This document shows, in pieces, positions 10,810 to 23,207 of a stretch of 64,000 nucleotides of DNA. The stretch comes from Symsagittifera roscoffensis (Eukaryota; Xenacoelomorpha; Acoela; Convolutidae): the NCBI RefSeq assembly GCF_963678635.1, contig NC_087069.1:32513710-32577709 (forward strand), written 5' to 3'. The position numbers and the translations under genes were made by a program. Below the pieces are notes generated by a model, which was not told the origin of the DNA, ran no database searches, and saw only the letters and a program-made list of their open reading frames with translations. Position 1 is the first letter of the stretch; the number at the start of each line of letters is the position of its first letter.

Positions 10810-13800
10810 TTAGTCAGAATCGTCTAATATAAAAGCACGTCGATTTAAGCACCGCCGTTTAGGTGGTCTAATTTCTTCCCGCTCGTTTTCTTCCCGAGCT
10901 TCAATGTCCAAATAGGGGCAGTTGTACGCTGCTGGTTCTGACTCATTTTGCCCACTTAGCTGGTCGAAATCTACCAAATCCTGTTCTAGCTCTTGATCAG
11001 TGTATGTGGGTTGGTTGAACCCCATATCTGGTAGAGTAAAAATATCCACATAATACCCACCCTGCGCTTCTATAGCTTCAGCCAAATCCTCCCCACTTCC
11101 GTTATCGGTGGGAGTTGGGACCACGGCGTCGTCGTCTACGTCGTATTCGCCCCAGTCCATGGTGCGCCCAATTTCTCTTATGAACATATCCTCACGCAAA
11201 CGTTTATGTCCGAAAGGACTAGTAGTTACTCTGTCTGCATGTATATAGCGCTTATTGTCAAATGCGCTCAGGGAAATTTTATTCGTTATTATGGTTTGTA
11301 AATTGTGATTGCAAGAATTTATCCTCACATTTTCTGACCGGACCAGCGAACAGTAAGTCAATGTTTGTTTAAACTTATTATGGGTTAGCTCCATTTTTGA
11401 ATATTTAGAAATACCTTTCGCGCTTTTTTTGTCCATGTCTGAAACAAAAATACAATCAATTTACTTCAAATTTTTAACAGTTTTTTCTCTTTTCCACATA
11501 AATACCTCCATTCCCGCCCCCCCCAACCCTCACTACATAATCTTATGATTTGTTTTTGTTGCCCTTTTCTAAAATGGTAATTGCAAAATGGTAAAAGAAA
11601 AGAAAAAGAAACTTACTCGAAGAAATAATGCTGAACAGTTTGGGTTTTAGTCCGACTTACTCCTGTATGATCTCACCAGCAAACTCGTCCTTGAATTTCA
11701 GGGTAACGCGCAAATTCTCGTTGGTGTAGAGGGGGTGGGTGGCTGGTAGATTTGAAAAGTCAAAATTATTTCGCAGTTCATTGTTTTTCTCAATTTCATT
11801 GTAGAGATCTTTGCTGCGGATTTCATACAGGAACGAATCAGTGTCCGAATATAAAAGAGTTGCGTCAAAATTTTTCTTGATTATGTTGTAATGGAACTGG
11901 AACATGTAAAATTTTGCCAAATCTAGTATCGTTGCACCAACAATTGTGGGCTTATCCCAGTTAATGTTCACAGGTTTTGAGGTTACAGATACCAAGTGTT
12001 GGTCAATAATTTTTATACTGCTAAATCTTTTTTTCCTTGATAAATTTTGCAGTTCTTCAGCATTGCGAACAATATCTACAATAAGTCGATTCCTTTTTGA
12101 TTCGCAGAATTTTCCAAACGCACTATTTATTATTTGCTTGAAGAAATCTTGTTCAAACTTGGTAGTAGCTTTTTTTCGGAGCTCGGTGTTCAACTGAACA
12201 TATGGTGCAATAAATTTTTCTTGTCTAAACTGCAGTACTCGATTAACTTTTCCAATTTTCAAACCAAGTTTGACATAGAGCTGAAGTGTTAGGTAGTGTA
12301 CAGTATAGTTTTTCTTTGGAAAGAAGTTTTGTATGAGCTTTGGCGTAGTGCCCACTTTATCCGAAATGTTCATTTTTTTCAACATGTCCAATTTAAGCTC
12401 ACTGAGCCACATTTTGGACACAACTTCTTTTGTTGGGGCGAGTGGGTAATCCGAATGTGCATCATGCAAATGATCGGGGTATAAAAGATCGACGTCCAAA
12501 ATGTATCCAATTTCGGATTCTCTGCTCGTGTTGAGAATTTCGGCTATAGTAACTTGGTCATTAAACTCGAATGAGTTAAGTGGAAGAGGAAATTTTTCCA
12601 TAATCCCGCCATATAAATTGTTCGCGTCTATCATGAAGAGGATAGTGTTAGGCTGTTTAGGGTCGTAATTTTTCACAAATTTATTGTTGGCGGAAACAAG
12701 TCTTTTTTCAAACACACTTGCAATGCCCCCTCTGATCAGGTTTTCTGCCATATCCAAGTGCTCCCTATTAGTGAGCAAATGGAGGTCAGCCTTGCATGTT
12801 CGCAAAAATGCATCCCCTGAGAGATTGCTAACCGTGAAATATTGAGCACAATCTAGCTTATATGTTTCATAACACACTCGTCTAAACTCTTCAAAAACGC
12901 ATGCAAGAATCAAGGTATCAGTCGTTAGATACAAATCGCTGTATTCGCCCAAAGTCTGACAACCGAAACGAGTGTACACTAACCATGCATGTTGGTATTC
13001 TTTTTCACTGACACTAACAACACCTCCTTGCAGCGTGTTGGTCCACTTGTCGCGTGCAGGTAGTCCATCTTCTGTGTATCTTGCATGGCTGTCAACATAC
13101 GAGTAGGGGAAGTAACCTTTTTGTCGAATCAATGCTTTATCTTCTTCCGGTCGGGTAGCAAAGTGGTTATTGAGATATATGAACTTTTCCACGGGTAGAT
13201 TTCGAGCTAGCTCATCGAGTGAGCTGTTCATAAATTTACAACTGTCCACAAAACGGATATCTTCGTAGACATTATAGACATTTCCTTTTTCGTTAGTGTA
13301 CGATCTAATCCACACTTTCATTGTAAGTGAAATAAATTTTTCGTCATTGAGAGGAATGACCGAAAAGGTGTTTCTGGTATTGGTATCTTGCAGACTCTTC
13401 AGTACATGGTTCAAATCATAATTCTGGAGATTGTGGGCAAAGACAGGGGTGAATTGTATGGTACGTCTCAGGAAGTTGCATTTGTTGTGAGCCCATCCGA
13501 GGAATGATCCATCGAAATGATTATGGTCCAAAACTTTCGCGTTAGTTTCGGAGAATTCCTCTTCGCAAATCCAGCATTTGTCACTGTCTTCAAGAATAGT
13601 GGTGCTTCCGAGGTAGTTCGGGTATCGTCGTTTTTTATTATGAAAGTCACGCGCCAATACTTCCAGCATTCGAACGAATTTAGTCATGGCGTCCACTCCT
13701 CGATGAAGTGAAAAAAACGCAGGTTTCGGGTTTCCAGCTTCCACAACGACAAGGCAAAAACTGCTGGGCTTATGTTTTTCAATCACGGTTGTGCTCGAGC

Positions 13801-15322
13801 AGGTAGGATTATTTCTCACCGTCTCCACCTTCTCCAGCACAGACTCCAATTCAAAGTAAACCATAAATGGGCTATAGCTTCGAGCACCGATGTTTTTGAA
13901 GCCTACGCTGCTCTTGTCAACATTTGGCATGGTAACGATTGCTGGTTCGTTCCCCATGCAGATTAACTGGTGGCGCTCAAGTCGTTCCTCAGATGAACAC
14001 CGGTGCAAGCAATTTCGGCACAGCATGTTTCTCGATCTCAGTTTTCTTTTTTGCATTTTGCTCACTAGCATGTTCAGGTCTTTTATCACGACGTGATGCG
14101 TGCCCATATCGTTTAGAAGCAGCAAATCCACAACAAAATTAGTCTGATATTTTGACACTCTCAGGGGTAGAAGAGTCTTTTCATTGTACCTAGAGAAAAA
14201 TTTTGAATGATATTTTTATACTAATTTTTAATGTCATCATAATAATAATTCTTCAACGAATGTGCAGCCAACCATTTGTTCTGATGGGCTTAGATACAGC
14301 TTCACACTAATAAAAAAAAATTTGATTAAAACTTCAACTAACCTGAAGACATTCACTTGCACTTCATTCAAAATTTCGAAGCGTGCAATAGCCGGTAGTC
14401 CCATTGGGTACACAAAATCACCAGTTGGCTCGTGCGCTCTTGAGTTTCTGCGATAATCATAGAAGCTCGCTTTCTCCTCCTCTTTACTCTGCATCGTACG
14501 AAGAGTGAGCGGGATATTGTTCTGCCGATGATACTCAGCATAAAACACAAGAAGCGTTTGAGTTTCAGTAGATCGGCTGGTAGTGGCAAGTACGATGAAC
14601 CCCTGATCGGTGCAGACTTCACCATTTTTAGGACAATCTTATCAATCCTGCGGATTCTCCAGCCACTACCATGAGACGCATATTGATGGACAGTAGACAA
14701 TATTTGGTCTACGCAATCATAGAATTGGTCCTGGGTCCATCCTTGAACGTCTACAGCAAGCATTTTGCAATTGGCGAAGATGGTTATTACTTCTTCTGTG
14801 CCATCTGCCTTCTCTTTTTCAAGAGTTACTTCTGCCGACAATTGAGCTTTCTGAGGCTCATACATAGTATTTTGAAGTATCAGCTCTTCGATTTCGTCTC
14901 TCTTGGTCACGAATAGCGCTAGTAGGTCCACTTCCGTTTCCATCGGCACTATATCGTATGTCCTGACTGCTCCATCAAAAGCTGTCTCAGGCTGTATAGA
15001 AGTGAGGATTTCTCGGCTCACATCCCATGCTGGCAGACCGTGTTTGTTTAGCATATGCGCAGCATATGCGCGATCATTTTGGAACACATTCATGTCGTAG
15101 AGACAAATTCTTCTTTCTTCCGTTTCATCGATTGTTTTGTGACGCTCCACGACATGTTCCCAAATGACGCGAAGTGACTTATCCTCTAGTTCACAGTGAC
15201 CACAGATGTAGTCGGTTTTCACAGGATCAATCTTGTGAACAGCCATTAGATGTTTTTTGAGGCTTCGCCGGTCACTCAGTTTTTTTTTGGCAGAGATTAC
15301 AGGGTACGACTTTTGTAGACAT
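10810..15322 (-). pseudogene. Polinton DNA polymerase B, copy 1, broken
   Basis: Same three-exon layout as copy 2: exon 1 about 15322-14343, exon 2 14189-11617, exon 3 11438-10810. It carries several lesions. An extra T in the T-run near 15281-15289 shifts the frame soon after the start. A 43-bp deletion near 14541-14547 shifts exon 1 again. In exon 2 a TAC-to-TAA change at 11657-11659 creates a stop shortly before the splice donor. The exonuclease I motif reads YFELES instead of YFDLES, changing a catalytic Asp to Glu. One codon is missing near the exon 2 start. The palm motifs and exon 3 are otherwise nearly identical to copy 2. So this copy cannot make the full enzyme unless the frame errors are artefacts. 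Confidence 0.85.
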
Positions 15323-15519
15323 TGCGAGGTGTAACTCTGAAATTTCCGTTACTTTCTTGAGCCAAAGGTCCGGCCGAGCAATAAAGTTTCCAGGGTTTTC
15401 GGTTTCTACCGCTTACTGAATTATTGGCTCATTTAGGTCGAAAGTTTTTTCCAAAACAATTTTACAATTGTAAACTGCATTACCAATTGTTTAGGTGCGA
15501 CTATTATTCTCAATGTACT

Positions 15520-15525
15520 CAGGAC
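15520..15525. other. Polinton target-site duplication, left
   Basis: CAGGAC adjoining the TIR start at 15526. It pairs with CAGGAC at 32427-32432. A 6-bp duplication is usual for Polintons. Confidence 0.88.
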
Positions 15526-15742
15526 AGTAGTATAGTAAAAGTGGCTAGGAAAATGACCACTTTTAACCCCCCCCCCCTTTTTTACGATGTGCCGTTGTAC
15601 TTACCACTTTTAACCCCCAAAGGGGTTAAAGCCCCTACTTTTTCGGGCACGCATGTTTTAAGGGGGGTTAAAATTGGTAATTTTCCAGTCACTTTCTGGA
15701 AACGGAAGGGAATTAAGTTTTGGTTGGTGCATGTTTTCCCTT
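15526..15742 (+). repeat. Polinton left terminal inverted repeat
   Basis: About 217 bp, inverse of 32213-32426. Within it, TTAACCCC and GGGGTTAA blocks recur on both strands and a poly-C run varies in length between copies. Confidence 0.92.
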
Positions 15743-15998
15743 TGACTTTGACAGATCAAACTTTACTGCGCGCGTTATATTGTGGATTATTTTGTAATCT
15801 TTATCGCCACGTGTGGAATTAAATAAAATGCTGTGATATTGGTAAGTTTATATTGTTGTTTTGTTTACCCCCCTCCCCCTCACGATTAGAGTTGTTGATT
15901 TTTTCACTTTTCACTCAAAAGAACAATTTTGAAAAGCTTTATTTCCTGAATGAAAAGTACTATAAAGCGAATCATTTACATTTATAATCAGAAGTTAT

Positions 15999-18900
15999 TT
16001 AGTCAGAATCGTCTAATATAAAAGCACGTCGATTTAAGCACCGCCGTTTAGGTGGTCTAATTTCTTCCCGATCGTTTTCTTCCCGAGCTTCAATGTCCAA
16101 ATAGGGGCAGTTGTACGCTGCTGGTTCTGACTCATTTTGCCCACTTAGCTGGTCGAAATCTACCAAATCCTGTTCTAGCTCTTGATCAGTGTATGTGGGT
16201 TGGTTGAACCCCATATCTGGTAGAGTAAAAATATCCACATAATACCCACCCTGCGCTTCTATAGCTTCAGCCAAATCCTCCCCACTTCCGTTATCGGTGG
16301 GAGTTGGGACCACGGCGTCGTCGTCTACGTCGTATTCGCCCCAGTCCATGGTGCGCCCAATTTCTCTTATGAACATATCCTCACGCAAACGTTTATGTCC
16401 GAAAGGACTAGTAGTTACTCTGTCTGCATGTATATAGCGCTTATTGTCAAATGCGCTCAGGGAAATTTTATTCGTTATTATGGTTTGTAAATTGTGATTG
16501 CAAGAATTTATCCTCACATTTTCTGACCGGACCAGCGAACAGTAAGTCAATGTTTGTTTAAACTTATTATGGGTTAGCTCCATTTTTGAATATTTAGAAA
16601 TACCTTTCGCGCTTTTTTTGTCCATGTCTGAAACAAAAATACAATCAATTTACTTCAAATTTTTAACAGTTTTTTCTCTTTTCCACATAAATACCTCCAT
16701 TCCCGCCCCCCCCCCCCAACCCTCACTACATAATCTTATGATTTGTTTTTGTTGCCCTTTTCTAAAATGGTAATTGCAAAATGGTAAAAGAAAAGAAAAA
16801 GAAACTTACTCGAAGAAATAATGCTGAACAGTTTGGGTTTTAGTCCGACGTACTCCTGTATGATCTCCCCAGCAAACTCGTCCTTGAATTTCAGGGTAAC
16901 GCGCAAATTCTCGTTGGTGTAGAGGGGGTGGGTGGCTGGTAGATTTGAAAAGTCAAAATGATTTCGCAGTTCATTGTTTTTCTCAATTTCATTGTAGAGA
17001 TCTTTGCTGCGGATTTCATACAGGAACGAATCAGTGTCCGAATATAAAAGAGTTGCGTCAAAATTTTTCTTGATTATGTTGTAATGGAACTGGAACATGT
17101 AAAATTTTGCCAAATCTAGTATCGTTGCACCAACAATTGTGGGCTTATCCCAGTTAATGTTCACAGGTTTTGAGGTTACAGATACCAAGTGTTGGTCAAT
17201 AATTTTTATACTGCTAAATCTTTTTTTCCTTGATAAATTTTGCAGTTCTTCAGCATTGCGAACAATATCTACAATAAGTCGATTCCTTTTTGATTCGCAG
17301 AATTTTCCAAACGCACTATTTATTATTTGCTTGAAGAAATCTTGTTCAAACTTGGTAGTAGCTTTTTTTCGGAGCTCAGTGCTCAACTGAACATATGGTG
17401 CAATAAATTTTTCTTGTCTAAACTGCAGTACTCGATTAACTTTTTCAATTTTCAAACCAAGTTTGACATAGAGCTGAAGTGTTAGGTAGTGTACAGTATA
17501 GTTTTTCTTTGGAAAGAAGTTTTGTATGAGCTTTGGCGTAGTGCCCACTTTATCCGAAATGTTCATTTTTTTCAATATGTCCAATTGAAGCTCACTGAGC
17601 CACATTTTGGACACAACTTCTTTTGTTGGGGCGAGTGGGTAATCCGAATGTGCATCATGCAAATGATCGGGGTATAAAAGATCGACGTCCAAAATGTATC
17701 CAATTTCGGATTCTCTGCTCGTGTTGATAATTTCGGCTATAGTAACTTGGTCATTAAACTCGAATGAGTTAAGTGGAAGAGGAAATTTTTCCATAATCCC
17801 GCCATATAAATTGTTCGCGTCTATCATGAAGAGGAAAGTGTTAGGCTGTTTAGGGTCGTAATTTTTCACAAATTTATTGTTGGCGGAAACAAGTCTTTTT
17901 TCAAACACACTTGCAATGCCCCCCCTGATCAGGTTTTCTGCCATATCCAAGTGCTCCCTATTAGTGAGCAAATGGAGGTCAGCCTTGCATGTTTGCAAAA
18001 ATGCATCCCCTGAGAGATTGCTAACCGTGAAATATTGAGCACAATCTAGCTTATATGTTTCATAACACACTCGTCTAAACTCTTCAAAAACGCATGCAAG
18101 AATCAAGGTATCAGTCGTTAGATACAAATCGCTGTATTCGCCCAAAGTCTGACAACCGAAACGAGTGTACACTAACCATGCATGTTGGTATTCTTTTTCA
18201 CTGACACTAACAACACCTCCTTGCAGCGTGTTGGTCCACTTGTCGCGTGCAGGTAGTCCATCTTCTGTGTATCTTGCATGGCTGTCAACATATGAGTAGG
18301 GGAAGTAACCTTTTTGTCGAATCAATGCTTTATCTTCTTCCGGTCGGGTAGCAAAGTGGTTATTGAGATATATGAACTTTTCCACGGGTAGATTTCGAGC
18401 TAGCTCATCGAGTGAGCTGTTCATAAATTTACAACTGTCCACAAAACGGATTTCTTCGTAGACATTATAGACATTTCCTTTTTCGTTAGTGTACGATCTA
18501 ATCCACACTTTCATTGTAAGTGAAATAAATTTTTCGTCATTGAGAGGAATGACCGAAAAGGTGTTTCTGGTATTGGTATCTTGCAGACTCTTCAGTACAT
18601 GGTTCAAATCATAATTCTGGAGATTGTGGGCAAAGACAGGGGTGAATTGTATGGTACGTCTCAGGAAGTTGCATTTGTTGTGAGCCCATCCGAGGAATGA
18701 TCCATCGAAATGATTATGGTCCAAAACTTTCGCGTTAGTTTCGGAGAATTCCTCTTCGCAAATCCAGCATTTGTCACTGTCTTCAAGAATAGTGGTGCTT
18801 CCGAGGTAGTTCGGGTATCGTCGTTTTTTATTATGAAAGTCACGCGCCAATACTTCCAGCATTCGAACGAATTTAGTCATGGCGTCCACTCCTCGATGAA

Positions 18901-20562
18901 GTGAAAAAAACGCAGGTTTCGGGTTTCCAGCTTCCACAACGACAAGGCAAAAACTGCTGGGCTTATGTTTTTCAATCACGGTTGTGCTCGAGCAGGTAGG
19001 ATTATTTCTCACCGTCTCCACCTTCTCCAGCACAGACTCCAAATCAAAGTAAACCATAAATGGGCTATAGCTTCGAGAACCGATGTTTTTGAAGCCTACG
19101 CTGCTCTTGTCAACATTTGGCATGGTAACGATTGCTGGTTCGTTCCCCATGCAGATTAACTGGTGGCGCTCAAGTCGTTCCTCAGATGAACACCGGTGGA
19201 AGCAATTTCGGCACAGCGTGTTTCTCGATCTCAGTTTTCTTTTTTGCATTTTCCTCACTAGCTTGTTCAGGTCTTTTATCACGACGTAGTGATGCGTGCC
19301 CATATCGTTTAGAAGCTGCAAATCCACAACAAAATTAGTCTGATATTTTGACACTCTCAGGGGTAGAAGAGTCTTTTCATTGTACCTAGAGAAAAATTTT
19401 GAATGATATTTTTATACTAATTTTTAATGTCATCATAATAATAATTCTTCAACGAATGTGCAGCCAACCATTTGTTCTGATGTGCTTAGATACAGCTTCA
19501 CACTAATAAAAAAAAAAATTTGATTAAAACTTCAACTAACCTGAAGACATTCACTTGCACTTCATTCAAAATTTCGAAGCGTGCAATAGCCGGTAGTCCC
19601 ATTGGGTACACAAAATCACCAGTTGGCTCGTGCGCTCTTGAGTTTCTGCGATAATCATAGAAGCTCGCTTTCTCCTCCTCTTTACTCTGCATCGTACGAA
19701 GAGTGAGCGGGATATTGTTCTGCCGATGATACTCAGCATTGAAGCAGTACTCAAAGCATCGATCGTCTTCATAATTGCGAATATTCAACAAGAAGCGTTT
19801 GAGTTTCAGTAGATCGGCTGGTAGTGGCAAGTACGATGAACCCCTGATCGGTGCAGACTTCACCATTTTTAGGACAATCTTATCAATCCTGCGGATTCTC
19901 CAGCCACTACCATGAGACGCATATTGATGGACAGTAGACAATATTTGGTCTACGCAATCATAGAATTGGTCCTGGGTCCATCCTTGAACGTCTACAGCAA
20001 GCATTTTGCAATTGGCGAAGATGGTTATTACTTCTTCTGTGCCATCTGCCTTCTCTTTTTCAAGAGTTACTTCTGCCGACAATTGAGCTTTCTGAGGCTC
20101 ATACATAGTATTTTGAAGTATCAGCTCTTCGATTTCGTCTCTCTTGGTCACGAATAGCGCTAGTAGGTCCACTTCCGTTTCCATCGGCACTATATCGTAT
20201 GTCCTGACTGCTCCATCAAAAGCTGTCTCAGGCTGTATAGAAGTGAGGATTTCTCGGCTCACATCCCATGCTGGCAGACCGTGTTCGTTTAGCATATGCG
20301 CAGCATATGCGCGATCATTTTGGAACACATTCATGTCGTAGAGACAAATTCTTCTTTCTTCCGTTTCATCGATTGTTTTGTGACGCTCCACGACATGTTC
20401 CCAAATGACGCGAAGTGACTTATCCTCTAATTCACAGTGACCACAGATGTAGTCGGTTTTCACAGGATCAATCTTGTGAACAGCCATTAGATGTTTTTTG
20501 AGGCTTCGCCGGTCACTCAGTTTTTTTTGGCAGAGATTACAGGGTACGACTTTTGTAGACAT
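15999..20562 (-). CDS. Polinton protein-primed DNA polymerase B, three exons
   Basis: I infer exon 1 20562-19541, exon 2 19385-16810, exon 3 16627-15999. Donors are GTTAGT and GTAAGT; acceptors are CTCTAG and TTTCAG. The joined length is 4,227 nt, 1,408 residues, in frame throughout. Exon 1 starts at an ATG and has C2H2-type fingers (CNLC...H...H at ~8-30; CGHC...H...H at ~41-61). Exon 2 holds the exonuclease motif YFDLES (~455), an endonuclease-VII-like zinc cluster CWIC...LDHNHFDG...AHNKCN (~546-581), Exo II HNLQNYD (~597), Exo III YSDLYLTTD, palm motif A DANNLYG (~863), motif B NSAFGKF (~1028) and motif C YSDTDS (~1122). Exon 3 gives the thumb (KKSAKGI, ITNKISLSAFDNKRY) and an acidic tail. 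The family replicates linear DNA from a terminal protein. All catalytic residues I checked are present. Confidence 0.92.
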
Positions 20563-20570
20563 TGCGAGGT

Positions 20571-21998
20571 GGTTGTTTTTTGAGAATTTTGATATTTCCG
20601 AAAACTAGGTTAAAATAAAGCAGATACTGGTTTACAAGTCAAAAGAGTTCGAGTGATTTTCCGTTTGTTTTACGACTGCTATTAAATCTGTTTAGATTTT
20701 CAAACTTTTTCTATCATTTGCTTAATTGCCAAACAAGGAGTGGTTTCCTAAGGTGGAGCTTAGATTAATAAAATCGAGAGGGTGCGCCCAAAATGCTCTC
20801 AGATACATCAAAGAAAATAACTTCGGCTCATTAAATAAACCTATAAAATAGTCTCATAAATCAACCAAATTTTCTGAATTAACCACAAAGTTCCTAAACA
20901 AGTTGTGTAGCTTCAAACAATTCATCGGCACTCAATTCAAAAAGACCTCACCCAAGTAGACCTAAGCCCAGCAGAGTGAAATGAAAGCATTACACCGAAT
21001 ATAGTTAATCATCAATTGAGCTGTCAAAGAAGTGATAAAGCTTCATATCATTAATTTTTTAAAAATTAAATAATGGGAATTTTTCATGTCAAACTTCTGA
21101 AAATCGAAAAAACCAAACAGGTCAATTTATTCTTTTTTGATTTTTTCTTGTTTTTATTAAATTCATTCGGCGTATATGTTCACTGATTCAGGTATCTGTT
21201 GGGTCCTTTGCGGTGTTTCAGCTTTTACTTTTAGATGGTTTCCACTGCAGGGTTGTGAGGAGCATTGGCTCAGTGGATATGCAGTCCTTTCAAAAACCAC
21301 CAAATATCTTTTGAAACGTGGCCGCCTAGACTCGAAAACGGCGGCTACGCCTCGTTTTCGACCCCGCTGAGTCTAAAAAAATTGGTTTCATCCATTTCTG
21401 AGCACGGCTTCATAGTGAACGACACTTAGCCAACGATGAATTTTAATGAATTTCGATTTTCTCAAAAATAACATTTCAAAAAGCTTTGTATCAAGGAACT
21501 GGGGGTTTCATCAGCCGTAATACCCTTATAGCAACAGTATGAGATAAAGTTGCAGTTCACGAAATCAATTTTTGACAACTTTTGGACAAAAAAATAAAAA
21601 ACGAAATTTTGCATACTTTTTCTGGTTTGGGTTTTGAACAGAAATAACATGTTAGGTGTTGCATATACAGGCAATCTTTCATTAGCTAAGTTGATCACCT
21701 ACTACTGGTCGAAACCAGAGGATAATTTTTGATACCACTGTTTGTTTCAAACAAAATTTTGAAACTCTTAATTTTTTTTTCAAAAACAAAAAAAAATTTA
21801 AAATATGTTTCTTTTTGTTTAGTTTTATTCTTTCAAAGATTTCTGAAAAAAAAGTTAGAGAGCAAACATTAAATTAGAAAAGTCATAAACAAAACGTAAG
21901 CAAAGATTCAGCCACAATAATAAAAAAAATTTATCAAACTAAATAATAAACCCCCAAACTGGTGCACTCTCGGTGGAAACAAAGTTTTTTTTGAGTTT
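20571..21998. other. Polinton non-coding interval with a strong hairpin
   Basis: No gene recognised between the polymerase start and the next minus gene. At 21333-21360 CGAAAACG and CGTTTTCG form a stem around a GGCG/CGCC inner stem, enclosed by AGACTC/GAGTCT. Just upstream at 21265-21275 is TGGCTCAGTGG, a match to the tRNA A-box consensus. Frames of 60-80 codons here have no coding character. Confidence 0.5.
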
Positions 21999-22670
21999 TC
22001 AGAGATCTCTAAATTGCAGTTTGCGTTTTTTCGGCGCATAGCAAGCATTGATAGGCGGCGTCTCAGCTACTAACTTTGGTGCAGTCGGACTTTGACTGCC
22101 GGAAGAAGAAGAAGCAGAAAAATTTTGCTGCTGCTGTTGTTGAGTGATTGGAAAAATATCCGGTTTTATTGGGGTTTTGGGCGTCTGCTGGTCCTCATCT
22201 TTTTTCTCTGTTGAATCTGGTGATTCAATCGACTCAATGTTCCAGTAACTTTCTCGCTCTGCTAAATCTCTAATGGATCCTTCCTGATTTTCGTAAAAGG
22301 GGATCGATTGGCAATCTTAGTTAAACAGTATTTTTCTCGGTGAACTATCAAGGCAAGTAGGGTCTTGAATATCTGTGCGCTTCAGCGCAGGATACGATTC
22401 AGTCACACAACAACTCTCGTAGACCTGTTTTCTGCTTTGTATGAGGATACCAATTTGATCTAGCAAATAATGGGGTAACATCATATGGTTTTTAGTGACC
22501 CATTCATCGAATTCTCGGCTTCCTGGATCAAGATCGTTCAAAGGACTCGCGTTTCGATGACGCATTTTCCGTTCCTGTTGAACCACTACGATAGAATCTC
22601 TGGTATAAGTTTGGTACAAAATAGCTCTTTCAAGAGAATTAATTGAAATAATTTGCAGTGGAGTTGCCAT
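21999..22670 (-). CDS. unrecognised Polinton gene with one in-frame TAA
   Basis: The ATG at 22670 opens 117 codons, stops at TAA (22319-22317), and the same frame then remains open for 105 codons to TGA at 22001-21999. The first part is charged, with a His/Met/Leu-rich helix (KNHMMLPHYLLDQIG). The second part is acidic, then Q-rich and S-rich, and ends in PKKRKLQF, which resembles a nuclear localisation signal. The continuous frame across the TAA suggests one 223-codon gene with a nonsense change, or readthrough. I do not recognise the family. It lies between the polymerase and a divergent plus-strand pair. Confidence 0.55.
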
Positions 22671-23207
22671 CGTTGAAAATTTTGTTTTGTTTGATTTTGA
22701 GAGATTGAATAAAAATAGTGAGTTGATTTAGCTTGACGTACCACTTTTAGTTTTTTATTGCTGGTGGTCTAGTTTTAGCCAATTACCATAGATCAGGTTT
22801 AGTAAAATTTAATATGTTTTTAGGGCTTTTGCAATTAAAGTAGAAATGTGAACGCTTTGAAAATCTACACTTCAAAGAAACAGCATGGCACCTTTTTATG
22901 ATACCCTAAGCACAAAATGACAGAAGTTTTACACTTCAAAGAGATAACAAAGTTTTACACTTCAAAGGCATGCCGCCAGGGTAAAACCGTTGAGATTTAT
23001 GAGCTAAAACGGGAATTTGCCAGACAGATTTGACATGTATAACTTAAACTCATAAATTTCCAACTGCAAACTAATTAAAAGTCCCCAATGAAGCGTAAGC
23101 TATACCGTAAAAGAAATCGCCCGAGTTAAGCTATTCACCGGCTAGGTAAATCATTCTTAAATTGTCTCTTGACTGATACGGTTGAATAAAATTACCGCTA
23201 CCCAACT

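Larger units (their letters stand above)
10146..15330. repeat. tandem duplication, copy 1 (flank + Polinton left end)
   Basis: This 5,185-bp block is repeated directly at 15331-20570. It contains 195 bp of BEL/Pao flank, the target-site hexamer CAGGAC (10335-10340), a full left TIR (from 10341) and the DNA polymerase gene. To its left the BEL/Pao sequence is continuous. At its right the Polinton sequence ATTGCGAGGT abuts GTAACTCTGA of the flank. Copies differ by scattered substitutions, a homopolymer shift, a 3-bp indel and a 43-bp deletion in copy 1. Confidence 0.93.
15331..20570. repeat. tandem duplication, copy 2 (continuous with rest of Polinton)
   Basis: 5,240 bp, the direct repeat of 10146-15330. 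Its right edge (20570) continues into the rest of the transposon, so this copy belongs to the complete element. Positions 15331-15525 are the duplicated flank. Confidence 0.93.

Noticed and set aside
11946-14142. Plus-strand frames opposite the polymerase (also 17139-19338)
   Set aside because: Antisense shadows of a conserved polymerase frame.
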